Below, piece by piece: positions 55,256 to 62,535 of a stretch of 64,000 bases of DNA (its first letter is position 1; each line of letters opens with the position of its first letter). The stretch is from NCBI GenBank assembly GCA_946886075.1, contig CAMPHR010000011.1, positions 1-64,000 of the forward strand. Direction: 5' to 3'. The translations under genes and the position numbers were made by a program. Under the pieces are notes generated by a model. The model had not been told where the DNA came from. It was given only the letters and a program-made list of their open reading frames with translations, and ran no database searches. This DNA comes from an uncultured Novosphingobium sp. Lineage in GTDB: Bacteria > Pseudomonadota > Alphaproteobacteria > Sphingomonadales > Sphingomonadaceae.

Positions 55256-56170
55256 TCAGAGCCAGCCCTTCAGCCGATAAGCTTCAGCTGTCGCTTTCAG
55301 CCCATCCTCAGTAGCGACCTGAGGCACCCAAAGCTTTTTCGGCGGCTGCTTGCGCTTTGTCACTACCCAGTCCGGGTGGCAAAAATAGCTGACACGATCC
55401 TGCGTCAGCTTCGCGCCCTTGCCCCGCAGCATGCGATCAAGGCGCGCGCCCAGTCCCAAGGCCCAATTGGGCGTAGCGAAGGTCCGCACCGGCCTTCCGA
55501 CGGCGCGTCCGATCGCCTGTCCGAAGTCCAGATGGTCCCACCCATCAGGAGTGCCGTCGTCTGCTTCATAGCAATGAGCTAGGCTCATCTCCGTTTCACC
55601 AGCCAGCCGCAGCAGCAACCGGCCAAGGTCGCTCACCTCGATCAGCGACAGTCTGCCTCCAGGGGGGAGCAACATGACGCCCCGTCTGGCCATCCGGAAC
55701 AGCTCCAGCATCTCGCGATCACCGGGCCCATAGATTGCGGGCGGCCGGACGATCGTCCAATCCAGTCCGCTCGCCTTGACATGCCGCTCGGCCAGCGCCT
55801 TCGACCAGCCATAGTCAGACAGCTTGGGCTCGCGCGCTGCAAGCGAAGAGACGTGGACCAGACGCCGAACACCCCGTTGCCGCATGGCATCGACCACGGC
55901 CATGGTTCCCCGGGCGTTGCCAGCTTCGAAGCCCTCGCGATCAGAGGCGTTCACAACGCCCGCGATATGGATGACCACATCAGCATCACGCACCAGCGTG
56001 TTGAGCGCTGCGCGATCTTCGAGCGAGCCGGGCACCCATTTCAGCCGCGCGCGGGGCGGCTGCGCCTTTCGGGTGATGGCCGTAACATGATGGCCAGCTT
56101 CAAGAGCCTGATTCAGTGTTTCGGCGCCAACAAAGCCTGTCGCGCCGGTCATGGCAATGCGGAGTTTCAT
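55256..56170 (-). CDS. NAD-dependent epimerase/dehydratase, NDUFA9-like
   Basis: A 304-residue extended SDR-fold protein. TGATGFVGAETL (about 8-19) is the nucleotide-binding loop, VIHIAGVVNASDREGF follows, and YGWSKALAE carries the Tyr-x3-Lys pair. The C-terminus WVVTKRKQPPKKLWVP is like bacterial homologues of the 39-kDa complex I accessory subunit. Catalytic substrate unknown. Convergent with cvpA. Confidence 0.85.
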   Translation of the reverse strand: MKLRIAMTGATGFVGAETLNQALEAGHHVTAITRKAQPPRARLKWVPGSLEDRAALNTLVRDADVVIHIAGVVNASDREGFEAGNARGTMAVVDAMRQRGVRRLVHVSSLAAREPKLSDYGWSKALAERHVKASGLDWTIVRPPAIYGPGDREMLELFRMARRGVMLLPPGGRLSLIEVSDLGRLLLRLAGETEMSLAHCYEADDGTPDGWDHLDFGQAIGRAVGRPVRTFATPNWALGLGARLDRMLRGKGAKLTQDRVSYFCHPDWVVTKRKQPPKKLWVPQVATEDGLKATAEAYRLKGWL

Positions 56171-56176
56171 GGAGGG

Positions 56177-57307
56177 TCAGACCATCGCCATCTGATCGCG
56201 GTGGACCAGCACGGATCGAGGTAGATGGCCCAGCAGCGCCGCGATATCCTCACTACGCTTGCCCGCGATCCGCGCCGCTTCCTCGCTGTCATATTCGCTC
56301 AGCCCGCGCGCTATCACTCGGCCGTCTGGGGCAACGATATCGACTACATCGCCTCGCACGAACGCGCCTTCTATCTGGGCCACGCCAGCAGGCAGCAAGC
56401 TGTTGCCGCGTCCCAATGCCTTTTCCGCGCCCTCGTCGATGACAATGCGGCCGCGCACGGTCAGACGCCCCGCCAGCCAACCTTTCCGGGCTCTCTTTGC
56501 TGGAGCAGCGAGGAAGATGGATCCCTTGCCGCCATTTGCCCAATGAGACAGCGGCGCATCATTCTTGCCGGAGATGATCGCGAGATGTGCACCGGCCCCG
56601 GTTGCGATGCGGGCGGCTTCGATTTTGGAGGTCATGCCCCCGGAGCCCATTCCGGAAGCTGATCCGCTGTCTGCCATTCCTGCGATGCGCGCATCGATGC
56701 GCTCGATTGTTTCTATCAGCATGGCGCTCGCATCGACATGCGGATTGGCGGTGTAAAGACCGTCGACGTCGGAAAGCAGCACGACTGCGTCGGCCCGTGC
56801 AGCCTGTCCGATACGCGCCGCCAGCCGGTCATTGTCGCCGAAACGGATTTCGGCCGTCGCGACGCTGTCATTCTCATTCACCACCGGGACGACATCGAGA
56901 GTGATGAGCCGCTCCAGCGTTGCCGATGCGTTCAGATAGCGCCGTCGATGCTCAAGATCGTCCAGCGTCACCAGCATCTGGGCCGCAGTGATGCCCTTGT
57001 CCTGCAACAGACCCGCCCAGCATTGGGACAGCGCGATCTGGCCCGTCGCCGCTGCTGCCTGAGCATCTTCCAGGCTGCTCCGTCCGCCCTTCGGCAGCTT
57101 CAGGCGGCGCGCGCCCAACGCGATCGCGCCCGATGACACGATGATGATCTGCTGCCCCGCAGCCTTGCGGATGGCGATGTCGTCCACCAGCGTCTGCAGC
57201 CATGCGTCGCGGACCTGCCCGTCCGGATCGACGAGCAGCGCGGACCCGATCTTGATGACCAGGCGGCGGATGAGAGCAGGAGGGAAGCCGGAGAGGGAAG
57301 GGGTCAC
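56177..57307 (-). CDS. proB: Glutamate 5-kinase
   Basis: A 376-residue first enzyme of proline synthesis. LVIKIGSALLVDPDG and IIIVSSGAIALGARRL in the N-terminal amino-acid kinase domain, FGDNDRLAARIGQAARADAVVLLSDVDGLYTANP, and GMTSKIEAARIATGAG; a C-terminal PUA domain (about 280-365). proA is not adjacent. obgE lies upstream, 91 nt away. Confidence 0.95.
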   Translation of the reverse strand: MTPSLSGFPPALIRRLVIKIGSALLVDPDGQVRDAWLQTLVDDIAIRKAAGQQIIIVSSGAIALGARRLKLPKGGRSSLEDAQAAAATGQIALSQCWAGLLQDKGITAAQMLVTLDDLEHRRRYLNASATLERLITLDVVPVVNENDSVATAEIRFGDNDRLAARIGQAARADAVVLLSDVDGLYTANPHVDASAMLIETIERIDARIAGMADSGSASGMGSGGMTSKIEAARIATGAGAHLAIISGKNDAPLSHWANGGKGSIFLAAPAKRARKGWLAGRLTVRGRIVIDEGAEKALGRGNSLLPAGVAQIEGAFVRGDVVDIVAPDGRVIARGLSEYDSEEAARIAGKRSEDIAALLGHLPRSVLVHRDQMAMV

Positions 57308-57398
57308 TGAGAGTTCCGTCCGATGAAAACGGTGCGCGCTGGCAACGCATCACGGCTGATCAATTGCGGCGTGCGGGACCGAAGTTCACACCGTTCTT

Positions 57399-58496
57399 TC
57401 AGATAGGAGACCATGGCGCTTCGTCTTCCTGATCCGACCCTTCGTCATCCGCCGTGGCGGGGGTGCCAAGCAGAGGCAGGACCGCGTCCAGCAGCGCCGG
57501 AACGCCTTCACCCGTGGCGCCTGAAATGATGAAGACGTCCTCCACGCCCGCTTCTTCGCGAAGCTGCGCGGCGATGTCTTCCATCAGTTCCTGGCCCAGC
57601 AGGTCGCCCTTGTTCAATGCCACGAGCTGCGGTTTTTCATCGAGGCCGCCGCCATAGGCGGTCAGTTCGTCCTGGACGATGCGAAAGGCATCGACAGGAT
57701 TGTCGGCGGTGGCATCGATCAGATGGAGCAGCACGCGGCACCGTTCGATATGCCCCAGAAACCGGTCGCCGATCCCGGCACCTTCCGCTGCGCCTTCTAT
57801 CAGGCCGGGGATGTCGGCCAGTACGAATTCGCGATCCCGATGCAGCACTACGCCCAGCTGCGGCTTGGTCGTCGTGAAAGCGTAGGCGCCCACCTTTGCC
57901 TTGGTGTTGGTGACCTGGTTGATGAAAGTCGACTTGCCCGCATTAGGCATGCCAACCAGACCGACGTCGGCGAGCAGCTTGAGGCGCAGCCACACCCACA
58001 TTTCCTGGCCGGGCCAGCCCGTGCCATGCTGACGCGGGGCGCGGTTGGTGCTGGTCTTGTAGGAGAGGTTGCCGCGCCCGCCGTCACCACCTCGCAGGAA
58101 GACAATGCGTTGCCCGACCTCGGTGAAGTCGGCGAGGATTTCCTGATCCTCATAATCGGGATAGCCATCCTCATCCTCCGTGCCCTCGATGGGCTGGGGG
58201 TCGGAGAGGATTTGCGTGCCGACGGGCACCTTGACGACTAGGTCGTTGCCACCCGCGCCATAGCGGTTCTTGCCAGCACCGGGCAGGCCGCGCTGGGCCT
58301 TGAAATGCTGGGTGTAGCGGAAGTCGATCAGCGTGTTGAGGCCCGCCACCGCCTCAAAGATGATGTCGCCGCCCTTGCCGCCATTGCCGCCGTCGGGGCC
58401 GCCATATTCGACATATTTTTCGCGCCGGAAACTGACCGCGCCGGGGCCGCCCCAGCCGGACTTAATGTAAATCTTCGCCTGATCGAGAAAATGCAT
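57399..58496 (-). CDS. obgE: GTPase Obg (CgtA)
   Basis: A 365-residue ribosome-associated GTPase. The glycine-rich Obg fold (residues 1-158, GGPDGGNGGKGGDI), then G1 GMPNAGKST, G3 DIPGLIEGA, and G4 NKGDLL. The C-terminus is an acidic tail (DDEGSDQEDEAPWSPI) without a separate OCT domain. In many bacteria obg follows rplU-rpmA; here a GNAT gene and a terminator lie between. Confidence 0.95.
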   Translation of the reverse strand: MHFLDQAKIYIKSGWGGPGAVSFRREKYVEYGGPDGGNGGKGGDIIFEAVAGLNTLIDFRYTQHFKAQRGLPGAGKNRYGAGGNDLVVKVPVGTQILSDPQPIEGTEDEDGYPDYEDQEILADFTEVGQRIVFLRGGDGGRGNLSYKTSTNRAPRQHGTGWPGQEMWVWLRLKLLADVGLVGMPNAGKSTFINQVTNTKAKVGAYAFTTTKPQLGVVLHRDREFVLADIPGLIEGAAEGAGIGDRFLGHIERCRVLLHLIDATADNPVDAFRIVQDELTAYGGGLDEKPQLVALNKGDLLGQELMEDIAAQLREEAGVEDVFIISGATGEGVPALLDAVLPLLGTPATADDEGSDQEDEAPWSPI

Positions 58497-58601
58497 GGCT
58501 GGCCCATAGCCGCTTATGACGCGGAATTAAACCTTGCCGCACACATCAAAATGCCACCGCCTACACCGAACGCAGCAGCGCCCGTTTCAGTCGGGGAAGG
58601 A

Positions 58602-58623
58602 GGGCGGCCAACGATGGCCGCCC
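58602..58623 (-). terminator. Hairpin downstream of the GNAT gene
   Basis: Stem gggcggcca (58602-58610), loop acga, tggccgccc (58615-58623). No T-run follows on either strand, so termination is only likely, not certain. Confidence 0.45.
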
Positions 58624-58641
58624 GCCAATGTCTCTCATTCG

Positions 58642-59217
58642 TCAGGCCGCCAATGCTGGCGCCGCGTCCTGATACAGCTCCATCGCGACGTCCCTGGTCA
58701 TTCGGGCGCCCACGCCTTCTTCGAACACCAGGCAGTCGGCCATTTCGCCGCGCGCGTGGCTGTAGCGCTGTTCGACCCGGCCCATCGGGCGGAAGCCGAT
58801 CTTGCGCAGGACGTTGCCCGGCGCCGGATTGTCGGCGAAGTGGGCCGCGCGGATGCCGCGCACGCCCGCAGCCCGCGCCATGCCAAGCACAGCGCCCGCC
58901 GCTTCGGTCGCAAAGCCCAGGCCCCAATAAGGACGGGCGATCCAATAGCCGAGTTCGGGCGTGCCATCTTCGGCCAGATGCACACCGCATCCGCCCACCA
59001 GGCGCGGCGCTCCACGAGTGCGGGTGAAGGCGAGCAGTTGCGGCATACGCGAGTCATGGGGCTGCGCCAGAAATGCACGCGCGTCATCCTCGCCATAGGG
59101 CGTGGGCACGCGGAACAGGTTGCGCAGGATTGCCGGATCGCCAATCGCCTCGGCGAGGGCCGGCGCATCTTCCATCCAGCCGGGTCTCAGCAGCAGGCGG
59201 GGGGTACGGGCGAACAT
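58642..59217 (-). CDS. GNAT family N-acetyltransferase (RimJ/RimL-like)
   Basis: A 191-residue acetyltransferase. It begins MFARTPRLLLRPGWMEDAPALAEAIGD, contains ELGYWIARPYWGLGFATEAAGAVL (the acetyl-CoA pyrophosphate loop R-x-x-G-x-G/A region) and the C-terminal NVLRKIGFRPMGRV. GGAGAG precedes ATG 59217. Substrate not predictable: ribosomal protein, amino acid or small molecule. Confidence 0.88.
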   Translation of the reverse strand: MFARTPRLLLRPGWMEDAPALAEAIGDPAILRNLFRVPTPYGEDDARAFLAQPHDSRMPQLLAFTRTRGAPRLVGGCGVHLAEDGTPELGYWIARPYWGLGFATEAAGAVLGMARAAGVRGIRAAHFADNPAPGNVLRKIGFRPMGRVEQRYSHARGEMADCLVFEEGVGARMTRDVAMELYQDAAPALAA

Positions 59218-59370
59218 CTCTTCATCTCTCCTTTGCCGGCACGCCAATGGCCGTGAAAAGTTACGGCTTGACGACGCTATCTCTCTGGCTGAGTTCCGCC
59301 CGCATGACGCGCGGAAGGGCCAGGAGTTCCAAGGCTTTGAGGGAAAAATCAGGGGATTTGCCCACAATGG

Positions 59371-59409
59371 AAAAAGGGGGCGCTCCCTAAGATGGAGCGC
59401 CCCCTTTTT
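59371..59409. terminator. Bidirectional terminator after rpmA
   Basis: Stem gggggcgctcc (59376-59386) with ggagcgccccc (59394-59404), 7-nt loop, flanked by AAAAA on the left and TTTTT on the right. It ends the leftward rplU-rpmA transcript. Confidence 0.85.
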
Positions 59410-59491
59410 CCCTCGATACCGGCATGCCTAAAAGGCCGTTTGCCGTCAGGATCGCCCCATTTGCGAGGGACGATCCGTCATCGATCGTCCG

Positions 59492-59761
59492 TTATTCGGC
59501 TGCTTCGGCCATAGCATCGACCGACACATATTTGCGGCCGAGTTTACCAGTGTGGAATACCACGCGGCCTTGGCCCAGCGCGAACAGCGTGTGGTCCTTG
59601 CCCATGCCGACGTTACGGCCGGGATAGACGCGCGTGCCGCGCTGGCGAATGATGATGTTGCCGCCGATCACTTCCTGACCGCCGAACTTCTTCACGCCAA
59701 GGCGCTTCGATTCCGAATCGCGACCGTTACGCGATGAACCGCCAGCTTTTTTATGTGCCAT
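59492..59761 (-). CDS. rpmA: 50S ribosomal protein L27
   Basis: An 89-residue ribosomal protein. [29 protein letters not shown] is the L27 N-terminus, which reaches the peptidyl-transferase centre; no cleavable extension is seen. [19 protein letters not shown] follows. 30 nt after rplU. Confidence 0.98.
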   Translation of the reverse strand: MAHKKAGGSSRNGRDSESKRLGVKKFGGQEVIGGNIIIRQRGTRVYPGRNVGMGKDHTLFALGQGRVVFHTGKLGRKYVSVDAMAEAAE

Positions 59762-59791
59762 GACTCAAACTCCTCGAAACTGGACTGCGGC

Positions 59792-60088
59792 TCAGGCGAT
59801 CGACACGATCTTGAGGATCGTGTGATTCTGGCGGTGGCCGTTGCGGCGGCGGTAGTTATGCCGACGACGCTTCTTAAAAACGATGACCTTCTCGCCCTTC
59901 GCCTGCGCGATGATCTCTGCGGCGACGGTCAGCTTGCTGGCGTCCTTCACGTCGCTGCCTTCGCCAGCGAACAGGACGTCATCCAGCGTCACCTTGTCAC
60001 CGGCCTCACCGGCCAGCTTCTCGACGACGATCTTGTCTCCGGCGGCGACGCGATACTGCTTGCCGCCCGTGCGCACGACTGCGAACAT
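59792..60088 (-). CDS. rplU: 50S ribosomal protein L21
   Basis: A 98-residue ribosomal protein starting [20 protein letters not shown], with [20 protein letters not shown] near the C-terminus. ATG 60088 is the normal start; the frame continues open upstream only by chance. First gene of rplU-rpmA. Confidence 0.97.
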   Translation of the reverse strand: MFAVVRTGGKQYRVAAGDKIVVEKLAGEAGDKVTLDDVLFAGEGSDVKDASKLTVAAEIIAQAKGEKVIVFKKRRRHNYRRRNGHRQNHTILKIVSIA

Positions 60089-60169
60089 GGCTCTTCTCTT
60101 CTCGTTCAAATCTGCTTTACGCAGATCGCCGAGGACATGAAGTCCTGTTGACCCGCGCGGGAATGTGGC

Positions 60170-60198
60170 CCGGTAGTGGACTGACTCGCTCCTGTCAA
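60170..60198 (-). promoter_or_regulatory. Putative promoter of rplU-rpmA
   Basis: On the minus strand TTGACA (60193-60198) is a perfect -35 word. A weak -10 candidate, TACCGG (60170-60175), lies 17 nt downstream. The region leaves an ~80-nt leader to rplU. The -10 is poor, so this is tentative. Confidence 0.35.
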
Positions 60199-60307
60199 CC
60201 GGCAAGCCCCATTCTAGGGGGTGGTTTTTGGACGGGCTAGTGCCTATCTTCGGCCATAGAAGGGAAACTCGCCGCGCATGATGCCGACATCTCACAGGAC
60301 GGAAAGC

Positions 60308-60676
60308 ATGGGCAGCAGGCTGCTCTTCATGCTGACGCTGTGGATGGCAATCAGTGTGGCGCTGGTGAGCGCCCTTACCCCGCTGGGTCCGCCGTCCAGC
60401 AGGATAACCGGGTCGGCCTTCAATCCTGCGACGACTGCCGTCGTCCTGAAAGCGCGTGCGCAGTCTATCGCCCATGACGCGAATCTCAGCGTCCCTGATG
60501 GCGATGGCGCGAAGGCCGCAACTTCCATCATGCAATGGGTGGTTTTGGCTGCGGCGACGTTGGTCGCCATTTGGCTGGTGCGTCCGGTTTCCGCCATTGC
60601 TCCTGCGACAGCGCCGCGCGCTCGTCGGCGTCTTCCCTACCGTCTCCATGCTCGTGCTCCGCCTGCCCTGACCTAA
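60308..60676 (+). CDS. Small membrane protein, unknown
   Basis: A 122-residue ORF from ATG 60308 ([20 protein letters not shown]) with a hydrophobic N-terminal segment (about 4-25) and a second one (about 74-90), then an Arg-rich end. Weak GGAAAG ribosome site. No family is recognised. The ORF also opens at ATG 60278. It may be real because another small membrane-protein ORF and ybaL follow on the same strand. Confidence 0.45.
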   Translation: MGSRLLFMLTLWMAISVALVSALTPLGPPSSRITGSAFNPATTAVVLKARAQSIAHDANLSVPDGDGAKAATSIMQWVVLAAATLVAIWLVRPVSAIAPATAPRARRRLPYRLHARAPPALT

Positions 60677-60712
60677 CGCATGTCTCGTTAATCGTCAGGA
60701 CAGGAGATTTTG

Positions 60713-60838
60713 ATGGTCCGCAGACGGTCGCGCCGCAGCAAACAGCGTCCGCCATGGTGGTTCATGCCCGCCATAGTGACAGGACTGGGTGCTGCCGGAG
60801 CCTTGTTGTCAGCCGCTCTGCTGGCGGTTGCAGAATAA
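60713..60838 (+). CDS. 41-residue single-pass membrane protein, unknown
   Basis: A short ORF, MVRRRSRRSKQRPPWWFMPA at the start, with AGGAG 7 nt before the ATG. Residues 2-12 carry eight Arg/Lys, followed by WW and a hydrophobic helix (about 17-39), a classic positive-inside topology. The stop is 53 nt before ybaL, so co-transcription is plausible. Unrecognised; coding is supported by the ribosome site and composition only. Confidence 0.6.
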   Translation: MVRRRSRRSKQRPPWWFMPAIVTGLGAAGALLSAALLAVAE

Positions 60839-60849
60839 AGATATGAATG

Positions 60850-60875
60850 CTGCCGGTGGATCACTCCGCCGGCAG
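60850..60875 (+). promoter_or_regulatory. Hairpin before the ybaL ribosome site
   Basis: Arms ctgccggtgga (60850-60860) and tccgccggcag (60865-60875) pair over 11 bp with one G-U, and a 4-nt loop tcac. It lies between the small ORF stop and the ybaL ribosome site GGGAAGGA (60879-60886). It could be an mRNA stability or attenuation element. Confidence 0.45.
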
Positions 60876-60891
60876 ACAGGGAAGGACGTTT

Positions 60892-62532
60892 ATGCCTCAC
60901 CACACGCCCCTGATCGGAACAATCGTCGCGGGCCTAGTAGTTGCTTTCATCATGGGCGCCATCGCCCATCGCCTGAAATTGTCGCCGCTCGTCGGCTATC
61001 TTATCGCCGGGATCATGGTCGGGCCTTTCACGCCGGGCTTCGTGGCCGATACCAGCCTGGCCAACGAGCTTGCTGAGATCGGCGTTATCCTACTGATGTT
61101 CGGCGTGGGGTTGCACTTTTCGCTGCGTGACCTGCTGTCGGTGAAGAATATCGCGGTGCCCGGAGCCATAGGGCAGATCGCAGTCGCGACGCTGCTTGGC
61201 CTGGGCCTGTCGCACTATATGGGCTGGCCGATCATGGGCGGCATCGTCTTTGGCCTTGCCCTGTCGGTGGCGAGCACCGTCGTCTTGTTGCGCGCCTTGC
61301 AGGGGGCCGATCTCGTCGAAACGCGGCGTGGGCGTATCGCCGTGGGCTGGCTGATCGTCGAGGACCTGGTGATGGTGCTGGCGCTGGTATTGCTGCCCGC
61401 GCTGGCGAAGGTGATGAACAACGCGGATGCATCGGCCGGGATGGCCGACCTGCTGGCGCCTCTCCTCAGCACCTTGTTGAAGGTCGCGGGCTTTGTTGCC
61501 CTGATGCTGGTGGTCGGCCGCCGAGTCATCCCCTGGGCGCTGCACTGGGTCGTGCATAGCGGTTCGCGCGAGCTGTTTCGCCTTGCCGTGCTGGCTATCG
61601 CCCTTGGGGTCGCATTTGGCGCAGCCGTTGCGTTCGACGTGTCGTTCGCGCTCGGTGCATTCTTCGCGGGCATGATCCTGGGCGAAACGCCGCTCAGCCG
61701 TCGGGCAACGGAGGAGACATTGCCGTTGCGCGATGCCTTTGCCGTGCTCTTCTTCGTGTCAGTGGGGATGTTGTTCAACCCGTCAGTGCTGATCGAGCAG
61801 CCATTGCCTCTTCTGGCGACCGTGGCGATCATCATCGTCGGCAAGTCGATTGCTGCCTTCGCGATCGTGCGCGCATTCGGCTATCCAGGCGACACGGCCC
61901 TGACCATTGCAGCGAGCCTGGCGCAGATCGGCGAGTTTTCCTTCATTCTCGCGACGCTGGGGACGGGGTTGGGCGTGCTTCCGGCGGAAGGACGCGACCT
62001 GATCCTCGCGGGCGCGATAGTGTCGATCTTCCTCAATCCCTTCATCTTCTCGATGATCGTGCGTGGGCATAAAAAGGAAGAAATCGAGGAGGAGGAAGAA
62101 GCGGAAAAGGCGCGGCAACGGCCGCATATCGGCCATGTCATCCTGGTCGGTTATGGCCGGGTCGGCAAGCTGATCGCGGAGCGGCTCGCCGAGCGCAAGG
62201 CGCACTTCGTAATACTGGAGACGGACGCCGAACGGGCCGAGGAGGCCGAAGAGGCGGGCCATCCAGTGGTGCGCGGGAGTGCGTTGGAGGACCGCCATCT
62301 GCTGGCTGCGGGGATATGCGAGGCGCGGCGGCTGCTGATAGCGGTGCCCGAAGGGTTTGAAGGGGGCGCGATCCATGAGCATGCACGTCACCTCAACCCC
62401 AAGCTGCAGGTGATAGCGCGGGCCCATAGCGATGCGGAAGTTGCGCATCTGGAAGGGATGGGCGTGCCGCATGTCGTGATGGGCGAACGCGAATTGGCGG
62501 CGCGGATGCTGCAGCTTTCCGGAGCGGGGTGA
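60892..62532 (+). CDS. ybaL: YbaL-type monovalent cation:proton antiporter with RCK domain
   Basis: A 546-residue CPA2-family protein. About 12-13 membrane segments, beginning MPHHTPLIGTIVAGLVVAF, with SPLVGYLIAGIMVGPFTPGFVADT, FGVGLHFSLRDL, STVVLLRAL and SFALGAFFAGMILGETPLSRR close to E. coli YbaL. An acidic linker (IEEEEEAEKA) leads to the C-terminal TrkA-N/RCK domain with VGYGRVGKLIAERL. Expected to exchange K+ or Na+ for H+, with the RCK domain responding to nucleotides. ATG 60892 matches YbaL; the frame is open to 60847. Confidence 0.94.
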   Translation: MPHHTPLIGTIVAGLVVAFIMGAIAHRLKLSPLVGYLIAGIMVGPFTPGFVADTSLANELAEIGVILLMFGVGLHFSLRDLLSVKNIAVPGAIGQIAVATLLGLGLSHYMGWPIMGGIVFGLALSVASTVVLLRALQGADLVETRRGRIAVGWLIVEDLVMVLALVLLPALAKVMNNADASAGMADLLAPLLSTLLKVAGFVALMLVVGRRVIPWALHWVVHSGSRELFRLAVLAIALGVAFGAAVAFDVSFALGAFFAGMILGETPLSRRATEETLPLRDAFAVLFFVSVGMLFNPSVLIEQPLPLLATVAIIIVGKSIAAFAIVRAFGYPGDTALTIAASLAQIGEFSFILATLGTGLGVLPAEGRDLILAGAIVSIFLNPFIFSMIVRGHKKEEIEEEEEAEKARQRPHIGHVILVGYGRVGKLIAERLAERKAHFVILETDAERAEEAEEAGHPVVRGSALEDRHLLAAGICEARRLLIAVPEGFEGGAIHEHARHLNPKLQVIARAHSDAEVAHLEGMGVPHVVMGERELAARMLQLSGAG

Positions 62533-62535
62533 GCG

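Noticed and set aside
57399..58496. Missing OCT domain in ObgE as a truncation
   Set aside because: The length and acidic end are normal for many proteobacterial Obg proteins.
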